A model generated the notes under the pieces. The model ran no database searches, had not been told where the DNA came from, and saw only the letters and a list, made by a program, of their open reading frames with translations. Of a stretch of DNA of 57,965 nucleotides, positions 8,352 through 16,788 are shown piece by piece; the stretch's first letter is position 1, and each line of letters starts with the position of its first letter. Made by a program: the position numbers and the translations under genes. This DNA comes from Cyclobacteriaceae bacterium (GTDB taxonomy: Bacteria; Bacteroidota; Bacteroidia; Cytophagales; Cyclobacteriaceae). Location: positions 1 to 57,965 of the forward strand of contig WFNR01000150.1 in NCBI GenBank assembly GCA_015488485.1, written 5' to 3'.

Positions 8352-9830
8352 ATGTCCAGATATATTCTTGCCCTCGACCAGGGTACCACCAGCTCCAGGG
8401 CTATTCTGTACAATGAGCAGGCCCAACCCGTTCAGGTAGCCCAGCAGGAATTCCAGCAGTATTTTCCACAGCCCGGCTGGGTGGAGCACGATGCCGAAGA
8501 AATATGGCAGTCGCAAAAGCAGGTGATGCTGGAAGCCATTGCTACCCTGCCTGCCGGTAGCGAGCTGGCCGGTATCGGTATCACCAACCAGCGCGAAACC
8601 ACCGTAATCTGGCACCGCCAGAGTGGCCTGCCCATACACCCGGCCATCGTATGGCAAGACCGCAGAACAGCCACCTATTGCGAAGAACTGAAGGCGGCCG
8701 GCCACTACGAACTGATTAACAGCAAAACCGGCCTGCTGCCCGATGCTTATTTTTCGGCCACCAAGATCAAATGGCTGCTCGACAATGTAGCAGGCGCCAG
8801 GGAGCAGGCCGCCAATGGCGAACTGGCCTTTGGCACTATTGATAGCTGGCTGGTGTGGAACCTGACCGGTGGCAAGTTGCATATAACCGATGTGAGCAAC
8901 GCCAGCCGCACCATGCTCTTCAACATCTATACCCTGGAGTGGGACAGCGAATTGCTGGCACTTTTCGATATCCCAACCTCTTTGCTGCCTGAAGTAAAAC
9001 CTTCCAGCCAGCTCTATGGCCACACCACTTTGTCCGAAGCACCCGGTATAGCCCTGGCCGGTATAGCGGGCGACCAGCAGGCCGCCCTGTTCGGCCAGCT
9101 ATGCTGGCAGCCAGGCATGGCCAAATGCACCTATGGCACCGGCTGTTTTCTGGTGCTGAATACCGGCAATCAGGCAGTGCAGTCGGCTCATCAGTTGCTG
9201 ACCACCATCGGCTGGCAGATAGGCGATGAGGTGCAGTATGCCCTGGAGGGTAGCGTTTTCGTAGGCGGGGCCGTAGTGCAGTGGCTGCGTGACGGCCTGC
9301 AATTGATTGGCAGTGCGGCTGAGACCGAGGCCCTGGCCGCCTCCGTGCCCGATAGTGACGGGGTGGTATTCGTGCCCGCCCTCACCGGCCTGGGGGCCCC
9401 CTACTGGGACCCGGATGCCCGGGGCAGTATCTTCGGCATTACCCGCGGCACCACCAAAGCCCACCTCACACGGGCCGCACTCGATAGCATTGCTCACCAG
9501 GTAGATGACCTGCTGGTAACCATGGCCAAAGACATGGGGCAGCCAGTGCAGGAATTGCGCGTGGATGGAGGCGCCACCGCCAATAACCTGCTCATGCAGA
9601 TACAGGCCGATATCTCGGATGTACCGGTATGCCGGCCGCAAAACCTGGAGACCACCGCCCTGGGTGCGGCCTTCCTGGCAGGTCTGGCTACAGGCGTGTG
9701 GAGTAAGGACACCTTGACAGACTATTGGCAGGAAGACCGCACATTTACAGCCACAACCGATGCGGCTGCCCGGGAAGTCCAGCGAGCACGCTGGCACAAA
9801 GCTGTGGAGAGAAGCAAAAAATGGGTATAA
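8352..9830 (+). CDS. glpK: Glycerol kinase
   Basis: 492 aa, full length for the family. It phosphorylates glycerol to glycerol-3-phosphate in the cytosol, trapping glycerol brought in by GlpF. FGGY-kinase motifs are clear: [15 protein letters not shown] at residues 7-21, [17 protein letters not shown], the [14 protein letters not shown] and [16 protein letters not shown] blocks, and [17 protein letters not shown] near the C-terminus. It is first of three genes glpK-glpD-glpF, all on the plus strand with 3- and 40-bp gaps. No GlpR-type regulator is next to it. Confidence 0.96.
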   Translation: MSRYILALDQGTTSSRAILYNEQAQPVQVAQQEFQQYFPQPGWVEHDAEEIWQSQKQVMLEAIATLPAGSELAGIGITNQRETTVIWHRQSGLPIHPAIVWQDRRTATYCEELKAAGHYELINSKTGLLPDAYFSATKIKWLLDNVAGAREQAANGELAFGTIDSWLVWNLTGGKLHITDVSNASRTMLFNIYTLEWDSELLALFDIPTSLLPEVKPSSQLYGHTTLSEAPGIALAGIAGDQQAALFGQLCWQPGMAKCTYGTGCFLVLNTGNQAVQSAHQLLTTIGWQIGDEVQYALEGSVFVGGAVVQWLRDGLQLIGSAAETEALAASVPDSDGVVFVPALTGLGAPYWDPDARGSIFGITRGTTKAHLTRAALDSIAHQVDDLLVTMAKDMGQPVQELRVDGGATANNLLMQIQADISDVPVCRPQNLETTALGAAFLAGLATGVWSKDTLTDYWQEDRTFTATTDAAAREVQRARWHKAVERSKKWV

Positions 9831-9833
9831 CCG

Positions 9834-11405
9834 ATGAAACGACAGCGAACCATTGCAACCCTGGAACAAGACCCCAACCAAATCTGGGATGTGGTAATTA
9901 TTGGCGGGGGCGCTACCGGCCTGGGAGCAGGCGTAGATGCCGCCTCCCGCGGTTATAAAACCCTGGTGCTCGAACAACACGACTTTGCCAAGGGCACCTC
10001 CTCACGCAGCACCAAGCTGGTGCATGGCGGGGTACGCTACCTGGCGCAAGGCGATATCGCCCTGGTACTGGAAGCCCTGCAGGAACGCGGTCTGCTGATG
10101 CACAACGCCCCCCATCTGGTGAAAAACCAGCAGTTTCTGATACCCAACTATGAATGGTGGGGTGGCCCTTTTTATACGGTGGGCCTTAAAGTCTATGATA
10201 TGATGGCCGGCAAGCTGGGGCTGGGGCCCTCGGTACACATAGACAAAGAAACCACCATGCAAAAGATACCCAACCTGCAGGAAGAAGGCCTGCGGGGCGG
10301 GGTGATCTACCATGACGGCCAGTTTGATGACGCCCGCCTGGCCATTAACCTGGCACAGACCATCACCGACAACCGCGGCTATGTGCTCAACTATGCCCGC
10401 GTAACCGGCTTGCTGAAAGATGAGCAAGGAATGATCAGTGGGGTTACGGCCACCGATCTGGAAAGTGGCAAAACTTATCAAATCAGAGCCCGAGCGGTAA
10501 TCAATGCCACCGGGGTATTTGTAGATAACATCAATCGCCTCGACAATCCGCAGGCCAGACCGCTGGTAGTACCCAGCCAGGGCGTGCACCTGGTGCTCGA
10601 CCGCCATTTTCTGGCCAGCGATTATGCCATCATGATTCCCAAAACCAGCGATGGACGTGTGCTCTTTGCCGTGCCCTGGCATGGCAAGGTGGTGGTAGGC
10701 ACTACCGATACCGAAATGCCCACTCCTACCCTGGAGCCAAGGGCGCTGCCCGAAGAAATTGATTTTATCCTGGAAAACGCCCGGCAGTATCTCGACCACG
10801 CCCCTACCCGTGCCGACATAAAAAGTGTCTTTGCCGGCCTCCGCCCTCTGGCAGCCCCGCAGGATGAGAAAGAAGAAACCAAAGAAATATCGCGTAATCA
10901 TAAGATCATCGTAGCCGATAGCGGCCTGATCACCATCATCGGTGGCAAATGGACCACCTACAGGCAAATGGGGGAAGACCTGATAAACAAAGCCATGCTG
11001 ATCGGTGGACTGCCCGACAAGGAGTGCGTAACCAGGCATATGCCCATTCATGGCTATGTAAAAAATGTCAACCGGCAGGATCATCTTTATGTATATGGGG
11101 CCGATATTCCCAAGCTGCAAAACCTGATTGAGAAAGAGCCGGCACTGGGCGAGCCCCTGGATGAGCGCCTGCCTTACCTGAAAGCCGAGGTGGTATGGGC
11201 GGTTCGCGAAGAAATGGCCCGCACCGTAGAAGATGTGCTGGCCCGCAGAACCCGCGCCCTGCTGCTTGATGTCCGCGCCAGTATGGCCATGGCACCCGAG
11301 ACCGCCCGGCTGATGGCGCGCGAGCTGGGTCATAACAAGGCCTGGCAGAAAAGAGAAGTGGCAGCTTTTACCAGCCTGGCAAGCGGCTATCTGGTGGACT
11401 CGTAA
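9834..11405 (+). CDS. glpD: Glycerol-3-phosphate dehydrogenase (FAD, aerobic type)
   Basis: 523 aa. It oxidises glycerol-3-phosphate to dihydroxyacetone phosphate and passes electrons to the quinone pool at the inner face of the membrane. The FAD-binding start VVIIGGGATGLGAGVDAASRG lies at ~20-40, followed by the substrate-loop signature GTSSRSTKLVHGGVRYLAQG. Further family blocks are HDGQFDDARLAINLAQT, FAVPWHGKVVVGTTDTE and GLITIIGGKWTTYRQMGEDL. The ATG at 9834 is 3 bp after the glpK stop, so the two are co-transcribed. The quinone used is presumably menaquinone, whose genes lie later in the window. Confidence 0.95.
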   Translation: MKRQRTIATLEQDPNQIWDVVIIGGGATGLGAGVDAASRGYKTLVLEQHDFAKGTSSRSTKLVHGGVRYLAQGDIALVLEALQERGLLMHNAPHLVKNQQFLIPNYEWWGGPFYTVGLKVYDMMAGKLGLGPSVHIDKETTMQKIPNLQEEGLRGGVIYHDGQFDDARLAINLAQTITDNRGYVLNYARVTGLLKDEQGMISGVTATDLESGKTYQIRARAVINATGVFVDNINRLDNPQARPLVVPSQGVHLVLDRHFLASDYAIMIPKTSDGRVLFAVPWHGKVVVGTTDTEMPTPTLEPRALPEEIDFILENARQYLDHAPTRADIKSVFAGLRPLAAPQDEKEETKEISRNHKIIVADSGLITIIGGKWTTYRQMGEDLINKAMLIGGLPDKECVTRHMPIHGYVKNVNRQDHLYVYGADIPKLQNLIEKEPALGEPLDERLPYLKAEVVWAVREEMARTVEDVLARRTRALLLDVRASMAMAPETARLMARELGHNKAWQKREVAAFTSLASGYLVDS

Positions 11406-11445
11406 TTTTTCTTATTTTTAGCAATTCGAAACAGACATACTGATT

Positions 11446-12186
11446 ATGCATCCTTATCTGGCTGAATTTCTGGGTACCATGCTGTTGCTCCTGATGGGCG
11501 TAGGGGTGGTGGCCAATGTGAGTTTCAAAGAGAGCTTCGCCTACGGTGGCGGCTGGGTGGTCATTTCATTCGGCTGGGGCCTGGGCGTGTTTATCGGGGT
11601 AGTGGTGGCCGGCCCGTACAGTGGGGCGCATATCAACCCGGCTGTAACCATAGGCCTGGCGCTGGCAGGCAAATTTGCCTGGAGCGAGGTAACCCCTTAT
11701 ATCCTGGCCCAGTTGGGCGGGGCGGCCACCGGTGCCTGGCTGGCCTGGTTTCACTTTTCCGATATGTACAACCGGTGCGAGGATGCCGACTCCATTCGCG
11801 GTACCTTCTGTACCGGCCCGGCCATAAAGAACCTACCTAAAAATCTGGCTAGTGAAATCATCGGCACTTTCGTATTGATGCTGGTGGTCTTGTTTATTGC
11901 CGGAGCCAGCTTTTCCACCGAAGCCCTTCCCGATGCCAAAATAGGGCTGGGCTCGTTGGGCGCCCTGCCCGTAGCCCTACTGGTAGTGGGCATAGGCATG
12001 AGCCTGGGTGGTACTACCGGCTACGCCATCAACCCCGCTCGCGACCTGGCCCCTCGCCTGGTGCATGCCCTGGTACCCATCAAGCGCAAGGGCGCCAGCA
12101 ACTGGTGGTATGCCTGGGTGCCGGTGGCAGGCCCGCTGCTGGGCAGCGCCCTGGCGGCCGGTGTTTATTTATTCGTGAGCCAATAG
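11446..12186 (+). CDS. glpF: Glycerol uptake facilitator (aquaglyceroporin)
   Basis: 246 aa, six membrane helices plus two half-helices. Both NPA boxes are seen: AHINPAVTIG (Asn64-Pro65-Ala66) and GYAINPARDLAPR (Asn196-Pro-Ala-Arg-Asp200). The second has the NPARD form with Asp that marks glycerol channels rather than pure water channels. It lets glycerol cross the inner membrane by facilitated diffusion. It lies 40 bp after glpD and most likely belongs to the same transcript. Confidence 0.94.
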   Translation: MHPYLAEFLGTMLLLLMGVGVVANVSFKESFAYGGGWVVISFGWGLGVFIGVVVAGPYSGAHINPAVTIGLALAGKFAWSEVTPYILAQLGGAATGAWLAWFHFSDMYNRCEDADSIRGTFCTGPAIKNLPKNLASEIIGTFVLMLVVLFIAGASFSTEALPDAKIGLGSLGALPVALLVVGIGMSLGGTTGYAINPARDLAPRLVHALVPIKRKGASNWWYAWVPVAGPLLGSALAAGVYLFVSQ

Positions 12187-12324
12187 CTCTGAACCTGCCC
12201 CTACCCACGTCCCGTTTGCCTACCGCTTATAAAATTATAGCCGCTCCGGCAAGATAGTGCTGTCGCAGGTAAATGCTAATAGTTATTTTGGTAGCATTGA
12301 TATGCGAACCAACTTCTTGGAAAA

Positions 12325-15300
12325 ATGAAAAAAATAAACCTGCTACCCATGGCTGTGCTGCTTGCTACAGCCCTGCTGATGACAGCCCCTGCCCGGGCCC
12401 AGCGTAAGAAAAAAAACAAAAAGACTACACCTACCGTGCATTATGACAGCAAGCTATATGACGGCATGGTGTGGCGCAATATCGGCCCCTTCCGCGGGGG
12501 GCGCTCGGCAGCCGTAACCGGTGTACCCGGCAAGCCCAATCTATACTACATGGGCTCTACCGGTGGCGGTGTGTGGCGCACCACCGATGGCGGTCAGACC
12601 TGGGAGAATATCTCTGACGGCTTTTTTGGCGGCTCTATCGGTGCGGTAGCCGTAAGCGAGTACGACAACAACGTGATCTACGTAGGCGGTGGCGAAGTAA
12701 CCGTGCGCGGCAATGTATCGGCCGGGGATGGTATATGGAAGTCGGAAGATGCCGGCCAGACCTGGAAGCACATGGGGTTGCCCAACTCACGGCATATCCC
12801 GCGCATACGCATTCACCCCAAAAATCCTGATCTGGTTTATGCAGCCGTACTGGGTGATCTTTTTAAGTCGTCTGACGAACGAGGTGTATATCGCAGCCGG
12901 GACGGGGGCCGTACCTGGGAGCGTATTCTGTTTGCCAATGCCGATGCCGGGGCGGTTGACCTGATCCTCGACCCCAACAACCCTCGTATCATTTATGCCA
13001 GCACCTGGCGGGTGCGTAGGACTCCCTACAGCCTGTCGAGCGGTGGCGAGGGCTCGGCCCTGTGGAAAAGCACCGATGGCGGTGACACCTGGAAAAATAT
13101 TACCGCCAACCCCGGATTACCGGGAGGCACCATCGGTATTATCGGCATTGCCGTATCACCGGTCAACTCACAGCGGGTATGGGTTATCCTGGAAAATGAA
13201 AACGGTGGTGTATTCCGCTCCGATGACGGGGGCAAGACCTGGAAAAAGACCAACAGCGAGCGTAAGCTGCGGCAGCGCGCCTGGTATTACTCGCGCATCT
13301 ATGCCGATACGCAGGATGAAGATGTAGTGTATGTGATGAATGTACGCTACCACCGCTCCAAAGACGGGGGCAAGACTTTCGAAACCTTTAGTGCACCGCA
13401 TGGCGACCACCACGACCTGTGGATAGCCCCGGAAGACAACCAGCGCATGATCATCGCAGATGACGGTGGCGCCCAGATAAGCTTTGACGGAGGTGAAAAC
13501 TGGACTACCTATTACAACCAGCCTACCGCCCAGTTTTACCGCGTTACCACCGACAATCACTTCCCCTATCGCATCCTGGGTGCCCAGCAGGATAACTCTA
13601 CGGTACGCATACTGCACCGCAGCACCAGCGGCAGCGGTATTACCGAGCGCGATTGGGAGCCTTCGGCTGGAGGTGAGAGCGCCCACCTGGCTGTCGATCC
13701 GCTAAACCCGGAGATCGTTTATGGGGGCAGCTATGATGGCTTCCTGTCGCGGGTAGACCATGAGAACCAGCAGATGCGGCTGATAGACGTATGGCCCGAC
13801 AACCCGATGGGGCATGGCGCGGAAGACCTGAAGTATCGTTTTCAGTGGAATTTCCCTATTTTCTTCTCCCCGCACGACCCGCATAAGCTTTACACTACTT
13901 CCAATTATGTACATGTAACCACCAATGAGGGGCAATCGTGGGAGATTATCAGCCCCGACCTCACCCGCAACGACCCCAGCACGCTGGGACCCAGCGGTGG
14001 ACCCATCACCAAAGACAATACGGGCGTAGAATACTATGGCACTATCTTCGCTGCCTTTGAGTCACCCCATGAGGCCGGAGTGATCTGGACGGGCTCCGAT
14101 GACGGCCTGGTGCACATTACCCGCGATGGTGGCAAGAGCTGGCAAAATGTAACACCGGCCGGCATGCCCGAGTGGATGCTGATCAACAGCATGGAGCCCG
14201 ACCCCTTCAACCCGGGTGGCTGCTACCTGGCCGGCACGCGCTACAAAATGGGCGATTACAAGCCCTACCTGTATAAAACCAGCGACTACGGCAAAACCTG
14301 GAAAAGGATTGACAGCGGCATCCCTGAAGGGTATTTTACCCGTGTGGTGCGGGCCGACCCCAAACGTCAGGGCCTGCTTTATGCCGGCACCGAGAAAGGT
14401 ATGTTTATCTCTTTTGATGATGGCGCCAGCTGGCAGCCGTTCCAGCTCAACTTGCCTATCGTACCGATTACCGATTTGACCATAAAAAATGACAACCTGA
14501 TAGCCGCCACCCAGGGGCGCGCCTTCTGGATAATCGATGACCTGACGCCTCTACACCAGCTTAACGACCAGGTGGCCAACAGCGACTATTACCTGTTTAA
14601 ACCGATGCCCAGCTACCGCCTTCAGGGTGCCGGGCGTGGACGGCCGTCCAAAACAGCCGGAGAGAACCACCCCGGTGGTGTAATGGTACATTTCTACCTG
14701 AAAAAGGCTTCCGACTCAAGTGATGTGAAGCTGGAATTCCTCGAAAATGACGGCACGCTGATAAGGGCATACAGCACCGCAGCCAAAAAGAAAAACGAGA
14801 AGCTGAAGGTAAAAGAGGGCTTCAACCGGTTTGTATGGAATATGCGCTACCCCGATGCCGAAAGCTTTGACGGGCTGATAATGTGGTGGGCCAGCGTAAC
14901 CGGCCCGTTGGCCAAACCGGGCAGCTACAAAGTACGCCTGACGGTAGAAGGGCAATCGATGGAGATGCCCTTTGAGATACTGCCCGATCCGCGTGCCAGC
15001 GCCACCCCGGCCGACTATGCCGCCCAGTTCGACTTCCTAATCAAAGTGCGTGACAAGCTGAGCGAAACGCACCGCGCTATCAAGCAGATAAGGGAAGTAC
15101 GACAGCAGATCAACCAGGTAAAGGAAACCATCAAAGGCCGGGAAGAGTATAAGCCCATAGCCGAAGAGGCCGGCCAGGTACTGGATGAAATGAAAGCCAT
15201 AGAGGAAACCCTGTACCAGACCAAAAACCGCAGCGGTCAGGATCCGCTCAACTTCCCCATCCGCCTGAACAACAAGCTGGCACACCTGTCGAGCCAGGTG

Positions 15301-15486
15301 GGAGTAGGCAACTACCCGCCTACTACACAGGCCGAGGCCGTACGCCAGGAAGTAACGCAGGCTATTGATAAGGAGCTGCAAAAGCTGGATAAAATAATGA
15401 CGCAGGATATACCGGCCCTGAACCGTAAGATTAAAGAGGCCGGGATTGACTTTATCAGCGTAAAACAGGCTGATGAGGTGAACTAA
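12325..15486 (+). CDS. Large secreted BNR/VPS10-like beta-propeller protein
   Basis: 1053 aa with a signal peptide (about 26 residues, cleavage near ARAQ) followed by a lysine-rich stretch. Many Asp-box/BNR repeats (SxDxGxTW type) are visible: TTDGGQTWENIS, SEDAGQTWKHM, SRDGGRTWERI, STDGGDTWKNIT, SDDGGKTWKKT, TRDGGKSWQNVT and TSDYGKTWKRI. This gives two sortilin/sialidase-like beta propellers over residues ~45-750, then a C-terminal beta region and a coiled, Gln/Glu/Lys-rich segment (~900-1040). Such proteins are annotated as VPS10-domain or glycosyl-hydrolase-like proteins; enzymatic activity cannot be assumed. It is a stand-alone gene followed by a terminator. Confidence 0.85.
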   Translation: MKKINLLPMAVLLATALLMTAPARAQRKKKNKKTTPTVHYDSKLYDGMVWRNIGPFRGGRSAAVTGVPGKPNLYYMGSTGGGVWRTTDGGQTWENISDGFFGGSIGAVAVSEYDNNVIYVGGGEVTVRGNVSAGDGIWKSEDAGQTWKHMGLPNSRHIPRIRIHPKNPDLVYAAVLGDLFKSSDERGVYRSRDGGRTWERILFANADAGAVDLILDPNNPRIIYASTWRVRRTPYSLSSGGEGSALWKSTDGGDTWKNITANPGLPGGTIGIIGIAVSPVNSQRVWVILENENGGVFRSDDGGKTWKKTNSERKLRQRAWYYSRIYADTQDEDVVYVMNVRYHRSKDGGKTFETFSAPHGDHHDLWIAPEDNQRMIIADDGGAQISFDGGENWTTYYNQPTAQFYRVTTDNHFPYRILGAQQDNSTVRILHRSTSGSGITERDWEPSAGGESAHLAVDPLNPEIVYGGSYDGFLSRVDHENQQMRLIDVWPDNPMGHGAEDLKYRFQWNFPIFFSPHDPHKLYTTSNYVHVTTNEGQSWEIISPDLTRNDPSTLGPSGGPITKDNTGVEYYGTIFAAFESPHEAGVIWTGSDDGLVHITRDGGKSWQNVTPAGMPEWMLINSMEPDPFNPGGCYLAGTRYKMGDYKPYLYKTSDYGKTWKRIDSGIPEGYFTRVVRADPKRQGLLYAGTEKGMFISFDDGASWQPFQLNLPIVPITDLTIKNDNLIAATQGRAFWIIDDLTPLHQLNDQVANSDYYLFKPMPSYRLQGAGRGRPSKTAGENHPGGVMVHFYLKKASDSSDVKLEFLENDGTLIRAYSTAAKKKNEKLKVKEGFNRFVWNMRYPDAESFDGLIMWWASVTGPLAKPGSYKVRLTVEGQSMEMPFEILPDPRASATPADYAAQFDFLIKVRDKLSETHRAIKQIREVRQQINQVKETIKGREEYKPIAEEAGQVLDEMKAIEETLYQTKNRSGQDPLNFPIRLNNKLAHLSSQVGVGNYPPTTQAEAVRQEVTQAIDKELQKLDKIMTQDIPALNRKIKEAGIDFISVKQADEVN

Positions 15487-15504
15487 TCGTAGGTATTCTT
15501 GTGA

Positions 15505-15540
15505 TAACAAACTCCGGTCAGCTACGGCCGGGGTTTGTTA
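15505..15540 (+). terminator. Hairpin terminator after the BNR protein gene
   Basis: The two 13-nt arms (TAACAAACTCCGG and CCGGGGTTTGTTA) pair with one G-T wobble around a 10-nt loop, 18 bp after the stop codon. The right arm itself is T-rich (GTTTGTTATAT), serving as a weak U-tract. It probably ends the 12325-15486 transcript. Confidence 0.7.
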
Positions 15541-15562
15541 TATATGCAAACCTCGACTCCGC

Positions 15563-15892
15563 TCAGGTGTCATATGAGGTGTCAGGTGATTTTTTACTTT
15601 GAAGTGGTTGAGCGAAGTCGTTATCAGACAGTGGTTGAGCAGAAACACTATCTGACGGTGGTTGAGCGGAGCTGAAACCACCTTCATAATTCTCATGACT
15701 ACTCTTATTTTTACACTTCGCCAACTCAGGCAACAATTCTGGTGTCCCGTTTATCAATGCTTGCTTTTTCTTCCGACCCCATCCCTGCACTTGTTTTTCA
15801 CGATAAAAAGCTTCATCTATTCTTGGGTATTCTTCGTAATATACCAACTGCACGGGCAATCGCTTTTTAGTGTGGTTGGTGCCTTTGCCATT
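15563..15892 (-). pseudogene. GIY-YIG nuclease family remnant (N-terminal half lost)
   Basis: On the minus strand a frame reads NGKGTNHTKKR LPVQLVYYEE YPRIDEAFYREK QVQGWGRKKKQALINGT and then ELLPELAKCKN. This matches the C-terminal half of UPF0213-like GIY-YIG proteins in Bacteroidota. The part that should hold the GIY and YIG strands and the catalytic Arg is missing: upstream of ~15892 the similarity stops and a stop codon lies nearby, next to the end of hepT. After AKCKN the frame runs through the 27-bp repeats, giving a non-native tail. It is a fragment, probably cut when the MntA/HepT pair arrived or during later decay. Confidence 0.7.
15604..15679. repeat. Three tandem 27-bp units starting GTGGTTGAGC
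   Basis: The words starting GTGGTTGAGC at 15604, 15631 and 15658 are spaced exactly 27 bp apart, and the parts between are similar (TTATCAGACA / CTATCTGACG). An inverted relative (CTCGACTCCGCTCAGG) lies at 15552-15567. The core resembles the GGTTGAGCGGAGTCGAAACC word that I recall as a dispersed repeat in Bacteroidota genomes. On the minus strand the repeats are read as the Ser/Ala/Gln-Pro-Leu tail of the GIY-YIG remnant. Confidence 0.75.
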
Positions 15893-15922
15893 TAAATCCA
15901 GTACAATGGTGTTTCGTCCACA

Positions 15923-16296
15923 CTATGTACTTTTGTTATCCTTTTGTGCTTTTTCTTTCTTTATGATATCTAATAAATCAACCCTGTTTTGAGGAAGGTT
16001 TTTCTTAGCAATTTCCCAAATCATTTCATAGTCAATGCCAAAATACACATGTGCGATCAGATTCCTAAGCGCATACATTTTACGCCAGGGAATTTCCGGA
16101 TATTTTTGCTGAATATCGGCTGGAATATTTTTGCCGCTTCTCGAAGAATTTCAAAGTTTCGTATTATCGCATCAACAACAATATAAGTTTGCTTAAACTT
16201 TGAGAAGTCAAGCCCTGTCAAATACTCTTCAATCCTATCAATTGCCTGAAGCATATCTTCCAGATACAAAATGTAATCTCTTTTAACAGGACTCAT
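15923..16296 (-). pseudogene. hepT: HepT-like ribonuclease toxin, frameshifted in a poly-A tract
   Basis: The first frame starts at 16296 and reads SPVKRDYILYLEDMLQAIDR, then VVDAIIRNFEILREAAK, as HepT/DUF86 proteins do. It then loses similarity after a run of five A (minus strand GGCAAAAATATTCC) near 16140. With one more A the frame continues NIPADIQQKYPEIPWRKM, YALRNLIAHVYFGIDYEMI and ends at TAG 15923-15925, the normal HepT length. The RNase motif Rx4HxY (RNLIAHVY) is in this second half. As written the product is a 79-residue stub without the active site. A single-base deletion or a sequencing error in the homopolymer explains it. HepT is normally kept inactive by MntA, which is encoded just upstream with a 4-bp overlap. 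Confidence 0.8.
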
Positions 16297-16583
16297 ACAT
16301 ACTTAACGTTATCCAAAATAATTTGTCGTAATTGTTCCTTAAGAGCTTTTTCTGTAACCAAGTCCACTTTAAGTTTCAGTTCGTTCTCAAGAAATTCCTG
16401 AAGATCAAAAAATTCCCATCCAAGTGGTTTTTTTAATGAAACCAAAATATCAATATCCGAGTCTTTATGTTGTTCATTCCGGGCATATGAACCGAAATAA
16501 CCGATTTTTTCAACATAATATTTCCTGTTTAAAACCGGTTTAAGTTCTTTTAATTTATTCTCGATAGCACTAGCAGTTTTCAT
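16293..16583 (-). CDS. mntA: MntA-like antitoxin nucleotidyltransferase
   Basis: 96 aa, the minimal nucleotidyltransferase fold. The motif GS-x10-DxD is exact: Gly31-Ser32, then Asp43 and Asp45 in DSDIDILV. Proteins of this kind transfer AMP to the tyrosine of the Rx4HxY motif in HepT and so silence that toxic RNase. The stop overlaps the hepT start (ATGA), the usual order for this system. A TAGATTTG promoter element lies only 4 bp upstream of the start codon. The antitoxin is intact although its toxin partner is frameshifted. The region is AT-rich compared with its neighbours, which suggests transfer. Confidence 0.85.
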   Translation of the reverse strand: MKTASAIENKLKELKPVLNRKYYVEKIGYFGSYARNEQHKDSDIDILVSLKKPLGWEFFDLQEFLENELKLKVDLVTEKALKEQLRQIILDNVKYV

Positions 16584-16587
16584 ATAC

Positions 16588-16595
16588 CAAATCTA
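16588..16595 (-). promoter_or_regulatory. Candidate -7 element of the mntA-hepT promoter
   Basis: TAGATTTG on the minus strand matches the Bacteroidota -7 consensus TAnnTTTG exactly. It ends 4 bp before the mntA ATG, so a transcript starting about 7 nt downstream would be leaderless or nearly so. No clear -33 TTTG is seen at the usual distance. Confidence 0.4.
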
Positions 16596-16788
16596 CTCAA
16601 TTTTTATTTTAAGCAGTAAGCACTCCCTTTTACTATAGCCCTTGCATGGTTTGTTAGCTTAATTTTGTTCTTGCTTAATCTAAAATTTGTCTTCATATTC
16701 CCAGTAAGATAAACCTATAAATAATACCGCTCCTTTCATTTTTAATTGGCAACCAAATTTTCTGGCCATCTCTGGCACTCAGCGCACC

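Noticed and set aside
10002-11333. 443-codon minus-strand frame opposite glpD
   Set aside because: Shadow of glpD; composition rich in His/Gly/Gln with no domain, and glpD itself is certain.
15926-16296. Programmed -1/+1 frameshifting in hepT
   Set aside because: The A5 run is short, there is no slippery heptamer with a downstream structure that I can see, and HepT is normally made from a single frame.
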